Below, in pieces: positions 1 through 10,246 of a DNA stretch of 64,000 bases. Below the pieces are notes generated by a model. That model ran no database searches. It was not told the DNA's origin and saw only the letters and a list, made by a program, of their open reading frames with translations. Each line of letters opens with the position of its first letter. Positions within the stretch are counted from its first letter, which is position 1. This stretch comes from Symbiotaphrina buchneri (Eukaryota; Ascomycota; Symbiotaphrinales; Symbiotaphrinaceae), in contig BCIG01000003.1 of the NCBI GenBank assembly GCA_001599915.1, positions 248,001-312,000 of the forward strand. Direction: 5' to 3'. Both the position numbers and the translations under genes were made by a program.

Positions 1-1127
1 ACAAGCAATCATTACCAATATAAGCGTTTGGGAGGGCAAAGCACTGCGCTGCATTGCGGGAGCGCATGCAATGTTTATCAGCCACCTGCAGCGCACATGG
101 CAGGTACGGTGTAGGGAGAACACGCGGTTGCATATCATTAAGGAGACATTTCGATGTTGTGCTGTCCCAAGAGTACCTTAGGTACCTAAATGGGCAGCAG
201 CTTTCGGGGACCAGGCTGAGGCTCAGGCTCGGGAGAGATTAATACATACTGGGAAAAGGTTCCTCTTTTAAAAGAAGGAGCTGTGGGGAGTGAAAGAGAT
301 TACCTTTTGGCGGGTATTATTGGCTTGTACAACTGGTGGATGCATTTGAGGGGGTAACATATCATCCTTTTGCTCCTTTCGGCTTGGGCTGATCCTAGTA
401 AATGTCTTGGTTCCGAAATTTCCTCTCTGTTCAATTTTGCTCGGAGCGCGGACCACACTAAACAAGAGGAGAGCTGGTCACTGCTGGTGTTGTGCTCGTA
501 CCTACGGAGTACGGTAAGACGGTAAAGAGACAGATTTTGAGTGGTGCCTCCTCAGTAAATTACAAAGTCCCCAAGCGCACCGCACACACAACCGCACGCT
601 CTTTACTCCACTCCTCCTCCAGGCTCGGTGGTACGGCGTAAGGTTAAGTACGCACGGTAGTGGTAGTGCTTCTCTACTCCGTTTACCTCGTTCTTCACTC
701 GCCGTCTCTACTTCCTTCCTTTCTGCCCCTTTCACTTCCACCCTCCTCCAACTCTCCTACCTCCTCGCAGCTGCAACGACGACAGACGACCGGAAGAGCG
801 ACCGGTTTCTGTTCAAGCCTGCCAATTGCTCGCTCGTCGGCTTCCGCTCGTTTGACCCAACTAATTAGCCGGGTACGTCTCAAATTTTCACCCTATGCAC
901 CCCGTCTGAAGGCCCAATGAGCGCCTCCTGCAACCTTCGCCTACAAACAATTAATGCGCCAGCTCCCGCCGCACAATCCTTCCGCCTTTTGTAACTGTGA
1001 CTTCAGGCCATGCTAATACATCCTTCCCCTCCATAGTCCTCCCGTCGGCTTCATTGGGCTTGTCGTCTCGTCAGTCCTCCGGATAACTACCTCGACATCT
1101 GAGGATCTGTGTCTCGCTGCAGCCAAG
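1..1127. promoter_or_regulatory. Upstream region of the first gene
   Basis: No gene is supported here. Positions 174-184 hold one TACCTTAGGTA motif (see the cluster near 22.0 kb). Positions about 690-770 are a strong C/T-rich tract of the kind seen in fungal core promoters. A plausible 5'-UTR intron is listed separately. The left edge could contain the end of a neighbouring transcript, but I see no open frame that looks coding. Confidence 0.5.
873..1036 (+). other. Candidate 5'-UTR intron
   Basis: A GTACGT donor at 873, a TGCTAATAC branch-like site near 1011 and a CCATAG acceptor ending at 1036 bound a 164-nt segment upstream of the ATG at 1128. All three signals fit the coding introns of this window. 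The segment lies in the untranslated leader, so reading phase cannot confirm it. Confidence 0.4.
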
Positions 1128-2559
1128 ATGTCCTACTACGACAACCAGGCATGGCCAAACTCTGCACGGCAACCGTCATGGGAGCAGCCGGCACCCCCAT
1201 CTCGCTCTGGTATGCTCTTTGTCCTTGAAGCGAAAGGGGTAATAGATACTAATGAGCCGGTAGGAGCCAGTTCTGCGGTCCAGCGTGAGGAGCCGAATGC
1301 TTTTCAGGCACAGTTCGAAGAGGTGGATAGAGCCATGGACAACCTCGTCAAGAGTGGCAAGCTGTTCAATGTGCCTGGTCGCCGTGACTCTATGCCGCCT
1401 GTGGGACCGGGAAGGACATTCGGTGAATATGGTAAGTCTGACATAAATCTTCGAGGGTCACAATGTTAATGTATACTCTAGATCCTCGTCTCGGCGGCGC
1501 CGCGCCCCCTCAACGCCATCACTCTGTGAGTGACTTCGAGCCGATGCGGACTCACTCTGCCGGCAATGTCCAGGGGTTTTATGCCAGCCAGCGCTACGGG
1601 GGCCGCCCTAGTGAGGTGGACCAGATGATGCAGGGCAAGCGTCGTTTGGCCGCACAACGTGAGCGTGAGTTGCGCAACTATCATCAGGAGCAGCAGTACA
1701 ATCGAAGTACGTCTGGTCAGTGACGGTACGAACCTGGACAAGTTGGCTAATACGTGGGGAAGGTCTCCTGGCCGAGATCGCTACTCAAGGGAAGACTGAC
1801 CGCGCTTTGAGTCCCGGCATGATGTCGGAGGAAGAACGCCGAGAGCTTATTGCACGTCAACATCGAGCTCTATATGGGAACGATGCGCCTGCCTATTATG
1901 GCAGCGGTGGGCTCGGCAGTGAGACCCACACACCTCGTCCTGGGACTCAAGCTGCCAGCGTTCCCGCCTCTGCCGCCACCAGTGCTCGCGGCCAGTCTCC
2001 TTTGGCGTTCGATCCGTTCGGAATGGCTCAGAGTCAAGCCAGCCTGGCGTCGGCTGAGAGCGGCACAAACGAACAACAAGCAGCGCCACATGCTGCTCCT
2101 TCGGGACAGTCGCAACCTGGGCATCAAGGACAGCGCTCGCGAGCCAACAGCACCTCTTCGCCCGCGTCCAACCCCAACAGCTTCAGCCTCTTCGAGAACG
2201 CGCAGCAATCTAGTCGAACTTCGACCTCGTCCCCCGGTGGTTCGCCTCCCAGACAGAATGCCAAGTCCGGTCCTACCTCTGGCGGCGTCGCTCCCATCGG
2301 AACGAGACCCGCTGGTAACGTACAAGGGCAGGCTGCTAACCCTGCTCTCAACAAGCGCTCCACCACCCCTCTTCCATCTCCACTTAGTTACGGGTTCGCG
2401 CCGAACGAAGATAAACAGTCGACCGAGAAAACTACCTCGGCCGGTTCGACCCCAGCCGTCAGCGCCCCCGAGAGCAATGTGGGCTTGGGCTGGGGCAGCA
2501 AAAGCGGCGTATGGGGCACTAAGAGTGCTCTTGGTGTTCAAGCTTCTGTGTGGGGTTAG
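1128..2559 (+). CDS. Uncharacterised Ser/Pro-rich fungal protein
   Basis: I do not recognise this gene. The model has four exons (1128-1209, 1264-1431, 1482-1706, 1763-2559) and gives 423 residues. Donors are GTATGC, GTAAGT and GTACGT, and all phases match. The N-terminal half carries ordered-looking segments: an AQFEEVDRAMDNLVKSGK stretch near residue 45, a helical charged block ending in RERELRNYHQEQQYNR, and MMSEEERRELIARQHRALYG. The C-terminal half is low complexity (Ser, Pro, Ala, Gln, Gly). It ends in a short tail with repeated Trp-Gly pairs (GWGSKSGVWG and a terminal SVWG). The ATG at 1128 follows a pyrimidine-rich leader. Intron 1 is 54 nt and has no in-frame stop, so its retention would be read through. 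The order/disorder pattern suggests a cytoplasmic or nuclear scaffold, but that is only an inference. Confidence 0.8.
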
Positions 2560-3487
2560 GCGTATTGGAATTTGAGACCGGAGGCGTGACTTGAAACGGA
2601 GTTGAGCGATTCTCAATGTACAAATGCTGACTATGGAGCCACTTCTTTTTGAGGCGCTTGTCTTGCGTTGCAGAAGCCTTCGGAGTACCCCATGTCGTAT
2701 TGCTGGTTACTGTCATTCCTCTTGGCTACTCATCCATCCTTTCAGCTTGGAGTCTGCTTTTCAGCCGTCGTATCTGTCTCTGCTATGGTGTTACGTGGCA
2801 ACTGTGTGTAGGAGAGGTTTACGCACTGGCGCACGCGCTTATGGATTGGAATTTGCTTAAACTTTGGAGTTTCTCGCGGGTTCCTGTATCAGCACATCTT
2901 GGCTTCTGTTATGGCGGCATTTCTTTGGGCAGCGGGCTTTTTGTCAGCTTTTCCTTTCCCCATCCCCTTCCTTGCTTTGTGGCATCTGTCAGGGGTCATG
3001 GAGCTACAGGAAACTAGGCGGCTGGAAAAGCTATCGAGTCAGGCTCTTTAGAGGCAAAGTGGGGTGAGCTGCATGGCTCAGGGCATCGTGTATGGCGTAC
3101 TGCCAGGGGGCGGGACTGATCCAGAGGACGCTCGTTCTTCTTTTGGCCAAGGCGTTGAAATTTTATGTCCCCTTTTGAAACAGAATATTTTGCATTGGTA
3201 GTTACGGCTGGCGCATAATGGCAACCCTTTGTTACGGGATCTAATAGAAAAGCACATGGGATTTGCTTCTTGAAGACTTTGCCCGCTCATCACGTCCTAA
3301 TGATCTCAGAGCGCAGAATGCGCTGTTCCATGCTGATCTAATATCTCAGCAGACTGCAGTACGGCATAAACAACCGTGGACAAGAATGGGTCCCCGAGTA
3401 CGTCGAAATCATATTGCTCACTCATGGTATTGAGTCCTCGTAGTCATTTCTATGTACAGCTCAAACATGACTCGTGACCAAGTTCCA
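2560..3487. other. Convergent 3' intergenic region
   Basis: This is 928 bp between two gene ends that face each other. It is T-rich in the first 400 bp. Short open frames on both strands lack splice partners and coding-like composition. I see no gene or repeat here. Confidence 0.5.
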
Positions 3488-4519
3488 TCATTCCACCTGC
3501 TCTTCCTCGTCTTCGCTGACCTCCTCACCTTCCGCTAATGCCTTCTCTCGTCGTTTGCGAGCCCTCTCCCTCTTTTTGTCCAGTAATTTCCGCAAGCCTT
3601 TGGCGACATTGAAGACGCCCCCAGTCCCAGCACCACACACTGCGCATGACGGGTTCTTCCGATACCTCTGTAAGGCACAGGCCTCGCAAAAGTAGTGCCC
3701 GCATTTGGTGACGATCGGATTTTTGTAGGGCTCCTTGCAGATAATGCACGCAAAAGGTATATTCTGAAGCATCTCGTCATCGTCGTCATCATCCTCCCCA
3801 TCGCCTTTGGAGCTCCTGTTCGCCGAGGCTACTGTCTTGCCAATAACCTTCTTGCCTCTTGTACCGATCTCCCAGTCTCGGTCCAACTCCCAGCCTTGCT
3901 TATAGTCCTCTCGCGCATGCAAGAACTTGCAGCTGTCGCCGAACCCACAGAAGCCTGTCTGTTTGTAATCCTTGCAGACATCAGGCGCGAAATCAGTCAC
4001 AGTGATTGTACGAATGTTCGTTGGTGCTTTCACTGGCCCGGCTTGACGCGTCGGAGCGTTGGGATTCTTTGGTATGAACGTCTGGTAATTGGCTGCGCCT
4101 TTGTAATTGCCATCATTATCTGGTCGGGCTCGAGTCGTTCCCAAGAGATTCTTCGAGTCGAGGTCCCCGGATGACTGCTCCTCAAACCAGTTGGAATGCT
4201 TCGTGGCGTCATTGGTGAGATCCATTTCCTTTGAGCGATCCCCCTTGAACTGAGTAGTTTCCAGGCCATCATATCTCGATTTCGGGAGCCCTGACGAAGC
4301 AACGACTGCACCAGTGTTCTTCCGCCTCTTCTTGATTATGCGCCCTCCCTCCTCGTCCTGCGAAGAGTACTCGGAGTCGGAGTTTGAGTCTGCGGGTGGA
4401 GGTGTCGCAGGGCGCTTGCGAAAGTTGGATTTCGGCTTGTTGGCGCGCTTCTTGAACATCGGCATAGCGTCATCGGCTGCAGATGGAGGTAAAGACTGTG
4501 CTTCTACAGCGTCTGCCAT
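3488..4519 (-). CDS. cwc24: Pre-mRNA splicing factor Cwc24 (CCCH + RING)
   Basis: A single exon encodes 343 residues. A CCCH zinc finger has C182, C191, C197 and H201 (C-x8-C-x5-C-x3-H). A C3HC4 RING finger has C258, C261, C273, H275, C278, C281, C292 and C295. This order, with a basic Pro/Ser-rich N-terminus and an acidic tail, is that of Cwc24 / RNF113A, a spliceosome component that acts around the first catalytic step in Prp19-containing complexes. The open frame continues 46 codons upstream but has no ATG there, so the ATG at 4519 (MADAVEAQSL) is the start. An acidic Asp run (about 243-249) separates the two fingers. Length fits the family. The gene is divergent from the apsA gene. Confidence 0.93.
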   Translation of the reverse strand: MADAVEAQSLPPSAADDAMPMFKKRANKPKSNFRKRPATPPPADSNSDSEYSSQDEEGGRIIKKRRKNTGAVVASSGLPKSRYDGLETTQFKGDRSKEMDLTNDATKHSNWFEEQSSGDLDSKNLLGTTRARPDNDGNYKGAANYQTFIPKNPNAPTRQAGPVKAPTNIRTITVTDFAPDVCKDYKQTGFCGFGDSCKFLHAREDYKQGWELDRDWEIGTRGKKVIGKTVASANRSSKGDGEDDDDDDEMLQNIPFACIICKEPYKNPIVTKCGHYFCEACALQRYRKNPSCAVCGAGTGGVFNVAKGLRKLLDKKRERARKRREKALAEGEEVSEDEEEQVE

Positions 4520-5342
4520 GGTGGGCAGAGCCAGAGTATGTATAGATAGTGATATGAATAGAACTTGTAGAGCTTCTTGGAAAGTAAAGATGGACAGCCG
4601 GTTTCGACCACCTACGAATCCTCTCTGAAGGCACAGAGTTCGCAGAATGTTTAGCAATCGGGATCGCGATAATTAAGACACCCTGACTTACATAAGCGGG
4701 CGCCACACCTACCTGGTGGCTGTGCGTGATGTGCCCCTGCAGCTTCTGATTGCCTTGTTTGTTATTTCTGAGCTCGCCAAGAGGATTAATATTAAGCGAT
4801 GGACAACCATCCGCACCTCACTAAACAGATAAAGCAGCGATTCGCAACGAACCACGACCTTTGTTATGCACCCGCCCGCCCGGCGCGTCGTCCGATTGTC
4901 AACCCCTCTGATTCGTCTCAACATGTGCAACCTAGATATTCATTACTGATTGCAATTAAGGTTGTCGGCCGTCACTGTCGCTGCCGCCTTCCCTTGCTGA
5001 TCGTGCAGACTCACCCCACAAAACGATGAAACGCGTCAAATTCCCTTGGCAGAAGTAAAAGGACGTCGCCCGCATTCCATTCATTGCCCGGTACAACGAG
5101 AAACGATCGTGCCGGACGATTTCAGGTCTAGTTGACCTTCCTTTGCGGTCCAAAGACGCGACTGATAGTCATTGGTCTTCTCGTGCCTGTCACTGCGTCA
5201 AGTTTGTACGGACAAGGCCGGCGTGCCCACACGGTACGCTTGCAGCAGTGACTACGCTCTTGTGTGGCTATCGCGCGTCGTTCCTCGAGCTTCGTCCGAA
5301 CCCTGATCATCTAGTCCCTGTTGTGCTGTCATTGAGGGCAAG
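4520..5342. promoter_or_regulatory. Shared divergent promoter, cwc24 / apsA
   Basis: This is 823 bp between two divergent starts. It has no convincing open frame or repeat. It must hold both promoters and 5' leaders. I cannot point to a specific factor site. Confidence 0.45.
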
Positions 5343-8300
5343 ATGGCCTCCCAAACTGAGGAAGACCCTTTCGTTTCTACGCCGTCGCACAACCGACATT
5401 CGCACCGCTTTTCTGCCATCAACACCCAGCTATTCTCGCTCGGCTCTTCAGCTTCTCCCACACAGGCGCGACGGGCTCTCGAAGCGCACTTTGAGGAGAC
5501 GGAGCGAAGGATTCAAGAGGCCTCCAATCTCGGTACAACTTTGGTCAAACAAAGGGCAGAGCTCCTGGAACGGATAAAGGAAGTGGGACAACAACATGCC
5601 GAGGAGGAGATGGGCCCGGAGCTACGGCAGAAGCTGGCTGACTTGGAACGAGAATACAATGAGGTCGGCCGAGAGAGCGCGAGAGCCTTCCTAGGTCCCA
5701 AGTCGAGTCTGGTCAGCGTGGAGACGGGTCCGAATGGGGAGACTTTCTCCAGTCAAGCAACAGCTTCTCCTTCTAAAGTCAATGTTCCCTCCCGGAAACA
5801 CCGCAATCAGCCATCTAACCGGGTACACGACATCGAGTTCGCGACGGAAATCAGCACGTCACTTTTGGCGCAGGTGCGGAGCCTTCAAGCCTTGCTTGTG
5901 GAGAAAGATGAGGCCTTGAAGGCGGTGGAATTTGAAAAGTCCAGACTAGAAGCGCAAGAAGAAGGGCTTACGCAGCGCCTGCGTGCCCTCACAGAAAGCG
6001 AACAGCGCTACAAAGATGAAAATTGGAGCTTGGAGACACAGGTTCATGATCTCATGGCAACATGCAAAGAGTCTACAGAAAGAGAACAGAAATTGGCTCA
6101 AACCCTTGCTGCATCGAATACTGAGAAGCTCAATACTCAGAGAGAGTTGGACGAGTTAAGGCAGCAATTTGGGAAGACCGTTGAAGAAGTTGCAATGTTG
6201 AAAAAGACACAGGAGGCTGAGCTGTCCTTGATGCGGCGGAATCTCGCAGCTGCCGATAACGAGCGGGCGGTCCTGCAACGAAAGGCTGAAGAATTGAATT
6301 CACAGAACCAGGAGCTCGCGAAGGCCGTAGCCGGAAGATACAGGGATGATGAGCATAGTCCCGTCAGAGCGACTAGATCTGAAGAGATCGACGTGCCGGT
6401 GGAGGCAACCACCCCTGAAAGTTCACCCCCACCTTCTCCTACGAAAGGGACACCCAGACACAGCATGCTCGAGTCGGAAACGTTGAAGAGCTCACTGCAC
6501 CACGCTCACCGAATGATACAAAATCTGAAGAGCAATATCCACAGGGAGAAAACGGAGAAGATTGAGTTAAAACGAATGTTACAAGAGGCTAGGGATGAAC
6601 TTGAACTGCGGCGAGGAGATGGAGCGCTTGCAGGCTCGGGCAATCACAATGGAAAACGGAAAAAGACTGGAACCCAGCAAGATCCGTTTAAGAAACCAGT
6701 TAAACCCGGCCAATTGGGTATAGGGCGGACATCCACCACAGAAGTTTCTCTGGATGACGGTAACTGGGAAGATCATGATGGTGCTGACATGGCTTCCAAC
6801 CGCGGAGGCCCCAACAGAAGGATCCAGTCCCCATATGCCACGGCCTCTAATGATCGTGAGACGGCAAACGACACTAGTGACGCTTTCGAGACTGCTCACG
6901 AAAAGGATGGCACCACCACGGAAACAGATGCGTTCCAGACAGGAGTTGAGAGCATAGCAGGGGACAGTAGTGATGATCTCACCGAGACAGAAGCTGGAGC
7001 TGCAGGGACCGATACAATTCGGGCAAATCAGTCGATGAGGCAGTCTATCGCCACGGCTGGCAGCAGAAACTCATTCATTAGCACTGCATCCACTTCCGAG
7101 GACGAGCAAGATGACAATTCCATCAGAACACCAATAAGCCATCAGCAACAACGCTATCGTCTTAAGATGAACAGAGCACGTCGATCTCGAATGAGTCCGG
7201 ACGTGGGAGGCTTCGGTAGTAATCAGTCTAGTGCCAAAAACTCACCGGCCAGTTTTGTCAGCCAGAGTGGGCAACCTGGGCAAGGAGGTCAGAGTTTGTT
7301 CGCTGAACTAGATGACCTTGGAGCGGAAGGCTTCGCGGAAACGTACAGTGCCGACGGGACCCCAAGCCGTAGCAATGTCGTCTCGCCAACTTCTACACCG
7401 AACGTCACTCACTCTGCGGCTGAAGTCGTCTCGCCTGGTTCGCAGGCTAAGCCCAAGCCAATTGCACCGCAGATGGCTGATGCGGCGGTCATGACCGACC
7501 CTTGGATACCAGATCCAATCGCATCTAAAGCGTCAACATCAACTCCTGCACCTGTAGCCGTCCAAGTACATCGCGCAGAAGCCTTGGCGGATATGCCTGA
7601 GGCCGCACAGTTGGCCCCGACATCTGAGGCATATGTTCCTCCACCGCAAACGGGTGGAGATCTTCAAGCAAGCCAGCTCCTAGAAAATATTCCTGTTTTC
7701 GAACCTATATTTGCTTCGACTGGTCGAAGTCTAGCCGAGGAGCGGAGGGAGGAACCCCAGCAGCAGAGACCCTCTCTGGACTTCTCGCCCATCGATATCC
7801 AGAGTATCATACCCATCGACGCTTCTGCTGATGACTCCCTCACAGAACTCGCGGCCCCAGGATTGCCTCAATTCTCATTCTCTCCAATTCAAGTTCAGGC
7901 GACCGAACCGATTGCGCATGCTGCGCTCCTCCGCACTGATGCAACGGATGCTGCAGCGCAAACAACCGATGAGGCAAAATACGAGTCGCCCGCACCAAAG
8001 CCAGCCGTTGGAGAAGATACCGTTGCTGAACAGAAGCCAAGTTTTGTGAGCACGATGTTCGGGTGGAGCAAAGCGAAACAGAAAATGGAGCCGCGGATTG
8101 CGGAAGACGAGACCAGTCAACCTGTCACAGATATCACATCAAGGCAACCTGATGATGATGCTCAGGTGCCTTTCAAGGATATATCCGCGAATGTCGTTCA
8201 GAAGACATCACAAGAGACCGATCACAATGGCCCTAGCAAGCCAAAGATGTCCAGCGTCCAATTCTCCGATCAGAGCTCGCAGACGTTGTTATCTTCCGAA

Positions 8301-9905
8301 ATCATCGACGACCTCTTCAACAAGAAAGAAGCCGGCGTACAGGCAATTGCTACTGCCGAGGAGCGGAGAGGTGCACCGGCATCGCCAGCAAGACCTCCCT
8401 CGTCTGCACAGTCGGTTATCAAGCTGTCAGGCCGGGACGATGCTGGTGACAGTGATAGCGTGATCAGAGGTAGGGCTATGACTGAGGCCTTCAGGGATGA
8501 CCCTGCTGCGGCAAAACCGTTCAGACGCTCAGGCAGTGTCAGCAGTCATAGAAGCTCCACTCACCCTCCGCTCCCGCCCGACCACAAACAGGTCATCGCA
8601 GCAGCTGCACAAAGAGTATCCTCGACCGAATCCAAGGCTGGCTCCATGGGACCTCCGCTTGTGCCAGCCTCGGCTTACAGGAGTACTACTCCGCATCTGC
8701 GGCCGCGGACACCGAATTCAGTGTATCAGAGCCCACCCAAGGGAGGGGCAACACCCCGAGCTCGCCGCTCCAGCCGCAGTGAAGTGGCCTCGCCTGCCAC
8801 AACCCGACGATCATCTGTATCGTCTTTCGCTTCGGAGCTGGATCAACGCTTCAACATACGCTACGAGGGCATGCCTATGCCTCATGGCTTTGAGGCTGGG
8901 ACAGATCCTAGGATGATCCAAGCCATCACACAGACGATGATTGGAGAGTTCTTGTGGAAATACACAAGGAAAGCGGGACGTGGCGACCTTTCCAACAGTC
9001 GGCACCGTCGGTTCTTCTGGGTGCACCCTTATACACGGACCTTGTACTGGAGTGATAAGGATCCTTCCATGGCTGGAAGGTCTGAGCTGAAAGCCAAAAG
9101 CGTTCCTATCGAAGCGGTTCGTGTGGTCACAGACGATAATCCAATGCCACCTGGCCTGCACCGTAAGAGTCTTGTGATTGTTACTCCCAGCCGTCCGATC
9201 AAGTTCACAGCTACAACTGGTCAAAGGCACGAGACCTGGTTCAATGCATTATCTTATCTGCTGTTGAGGACAGGTGGCGACGCTATACCTGTAGACGAGC
9301 AGCATATCACTCCGGAGGAAGTCAATGAATTCAATCCCGCATACTCCGGCAGCCGTGGCATGGCCAAGCCTGCTTCCTTGTCATCGTACAACAGCCGCAC
9401 TACCGCGAACTCATCGCCGGCACAAAGAGAATCCAACATGTCTTCGTACAACAGCCGACAGACTCCTGGTAGCGTCAAGACAAAAAACCGGCAAAGCTCC
9501 ATATCCAGATTGAAGAGCTACTGGCGGCCAGGGTCATCCATGGCGGATGAACCCCGGGCATCGTTTTCAAGCCGACGCAGTCGTCGAAGTGCCCAAGACG
9601 CCAGCATATACGAGGCTAGTGAAGTCCATGACTCTGCGGAAGATGTAAGAGCCGTGATTCGACAGCAAGAAATGGAGTCGGATGGAGTGGAGAATGTACG
9701 GGCTTGCTGCGATGGTAAGATATGCTCCCGTAGAAGAAGCGGTTTACATGAAACTTTGATACTAACGGTTGCAGGCAAACACGACGTGGGGCATCTGCAC
9801 CATCACCCCAAGGGAAAGGGTCGTCATAGTTTGCAAGCGTCGAGATACTCAAACGCACAGTTCCTGATCCACCCGCGGGAGGAAGAGGAAGGGACGCCTT
9901 CCTAA
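5343..9905 (+). CDS. apsA: ApsA / Num1-family cortical anchor with PH domain
   Basis: This protein tethers dynein (and, in yeast Num1, mitochondria) to the plasma membrane for nuclear positioning. Aspergillus ApsA is the best-known fungal homologue. The model has two exons (5343-9714, 9775-9905) and gives about 1500 residues. The N-terminus (about 45-115 and 165-345) is long coiled coil, matching the CC-type N-terminus of ApsA/Mcp5. The middle is a disordered Ser/Thr/Pro-rich stretch. A C-terminal PH domain lies at about 1200-1310 and begins MIGEFLWKYTRKAGRG. It contains RRFFWVHPYTRTLYWS and ends near WFNALSYLLLR, and it is expected to bind phosphoinositide. The 60-nt intron (GTAAGA donor, ACTAAC branch, CAG acceptor) has no in-frame stop, so an unspliced message would encode 20 extra residues. 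The tail is His-rich. Confidence 0.92.
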   Translation: MASQTEEDPFVSTPSHNRHSHRFSAINTQLFSLGSSASPTQARRALEAHFEETERRIQEASNLGTTLVKQRAELLERIKEVGQQHAEEEMGPELRQKLADLEREYNEVGRESARAFLGPKSSLVSVETGPNGETFSSQATASPSKVNVPSRKHRNQPSNRVHDIEFATEISTSLLAQVRSLQALLVEKDEALKAVEFEKSRLEAQEEGLTQRLRALTESEQRYKDENWSLETQVHDLMATCKESTEREQKLAQTLAASNTEKLNTQRELDELRQQFGKTVEEVAMLKKTQEAELSLMRRNLAAADNERAVLQRKAEELNSQNQELAKAVAGRYRDDEHSPVRATRSEEIDVPVEATTPESSPPPSPTKGTPRHSMLESETLKSSLHHAHRMIQNLKSNIHREKTEKIELKRMLQEARDELELRRGDGALAGSGNHNGKRKKTGTQQDPFKKPVKPGQLGIGRTSTTEVSLDDGNWEDHDGADMASNRGGPNRRIQSPYATASNDRETANDTSDAFETAHEKDGTTTETDAFQTGVESIAGDSSDDLTETEAGAAGTDTIRANQSMRQSIATAGSRNSFISTASTSEDEQDDNSIRTPISHQQQRYRLKMNRARRSRMSPDVGGFGSNQSSAKNSPASFVSQSGQPGQGGQSLFAELDDLGAEGFAETYSADGTPSRSNVVSPTSTPNVTHSAAEVVSPGSQAKPKPIAPQMADAAVMTDPWIPDPIASKASTSTPAPVAVQVHRAEALADMPEAAQLAPTSEAYVPPPQTGGDLQASQLLENIPVFEPIFASTGRSLAEERREEPQQQRPSLDFSPIDIQSIIPIDASADDSLTELAAPGLPQFSFSPIQVQATEPIAHAALLRTDATDAAAQTTDEAKYESPAPKPAVGEDTVAEQKPSFVSTMFGWSKAKQKMEPRIAEDETSQPVTDITSRQPDDDAQVPFKDISANVVQKTSQETDHNGPSKPKMSSVQFSDQSSQTLLSSEIIDDLFNKKEAGVQAIATAEERRGAPASPARPPSSAQSVIKLSGRDDAGDSDSVIRGRAMTEAFRDDPAAAKPFRRSGSVSSHRSSTHPPLPPDHKQVIAAAAQRVSSTESKAGSMGPPLVPASAYRSTTPHLRPRTPNSVYQSPPKGGATPRARRSSRSEVASPATTRRSSVSSFASELDQRFNIRYEGMPMPHGFEAGTDPRMIQAITQTMIGEFLWKYTRKAGRGDLSNSRHRRFFWVHPYTRTLYWSDKDPSMAGRSELKAKSVPIEAVRVVTDDNPMPPGLHRKSLVIVTPSRPIKFTATTGQRHETWFNALSYLLLRTGGDAIPVDEQHITPEEVNEFNPAYSGSRGMAKPASLSSYNSRTTANSSPAQRESNMSSYNSRQTPGSVKTKNRQSSISRLKSYWRPGSSMADEPRASFSSRRSRRSAQDASIYEASEVHDSAEDVRAVIRQQEMESDGVENVRACCDGKICSRRRSGLHETLILTVAGKHDVGHLHHHPKGKGRHSLQASRYSNAQFLIHPREEEEGTPS

Positions 9906-10246
9906 CACTTGGCTTTCATGTTGACATCCATTGACTGGACTTTCATTTACCTTTATCTCACCTTTGGCGGCATTCGTTTGTCCGGTCCCTTTTCGTCAGT
10001 GCACTAGTGGGCGTTAATGGGGGTGCTCGTGTCCGGGGAGGTCCAGATTGTTATGCAGACCCCCAGCCGTCAGATCAGACTCCGGTGATTCACATGGTCG
10101 ATCCAGTCACTTTTCATTTGTTATGAATTTTGTAGCTAATACTGACTTAGCGAACCTTTGATCCATAGCCTATCCTGAGTGCGATGGAAGCATATTGTGA
10201 CTGTTTCTGTTCGTTGTTCCTGGACTATGGCCATGCATACGCAATC
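9906..10246. other. Convergent 3' region
   Basis: This is 341 bp between two stop codons that face each other. I see no gene or repeat, only presumed 3'-UTRs. Confidence 0.4.

Noticed and set aside
1850-2616. Two long frames (241 codons + and 248 codons -) overlapping the first gene
   Set aside because: They are shadows of the C/G-rich low-complexity coding exon. The spliced frame has better splice logic and composition.
2649-3017. 122-codon hydrophobic frame after the first gene
   Set aside because: It has no ATG at its beginning, is driven by T-rich 3' sequence, and lies between two convergent gene ends.
4520-4657. 46-codon N-terminal extension of Cwc24
   Set aside because: There is no ATG in the extension. 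The first ATG is at 4519.
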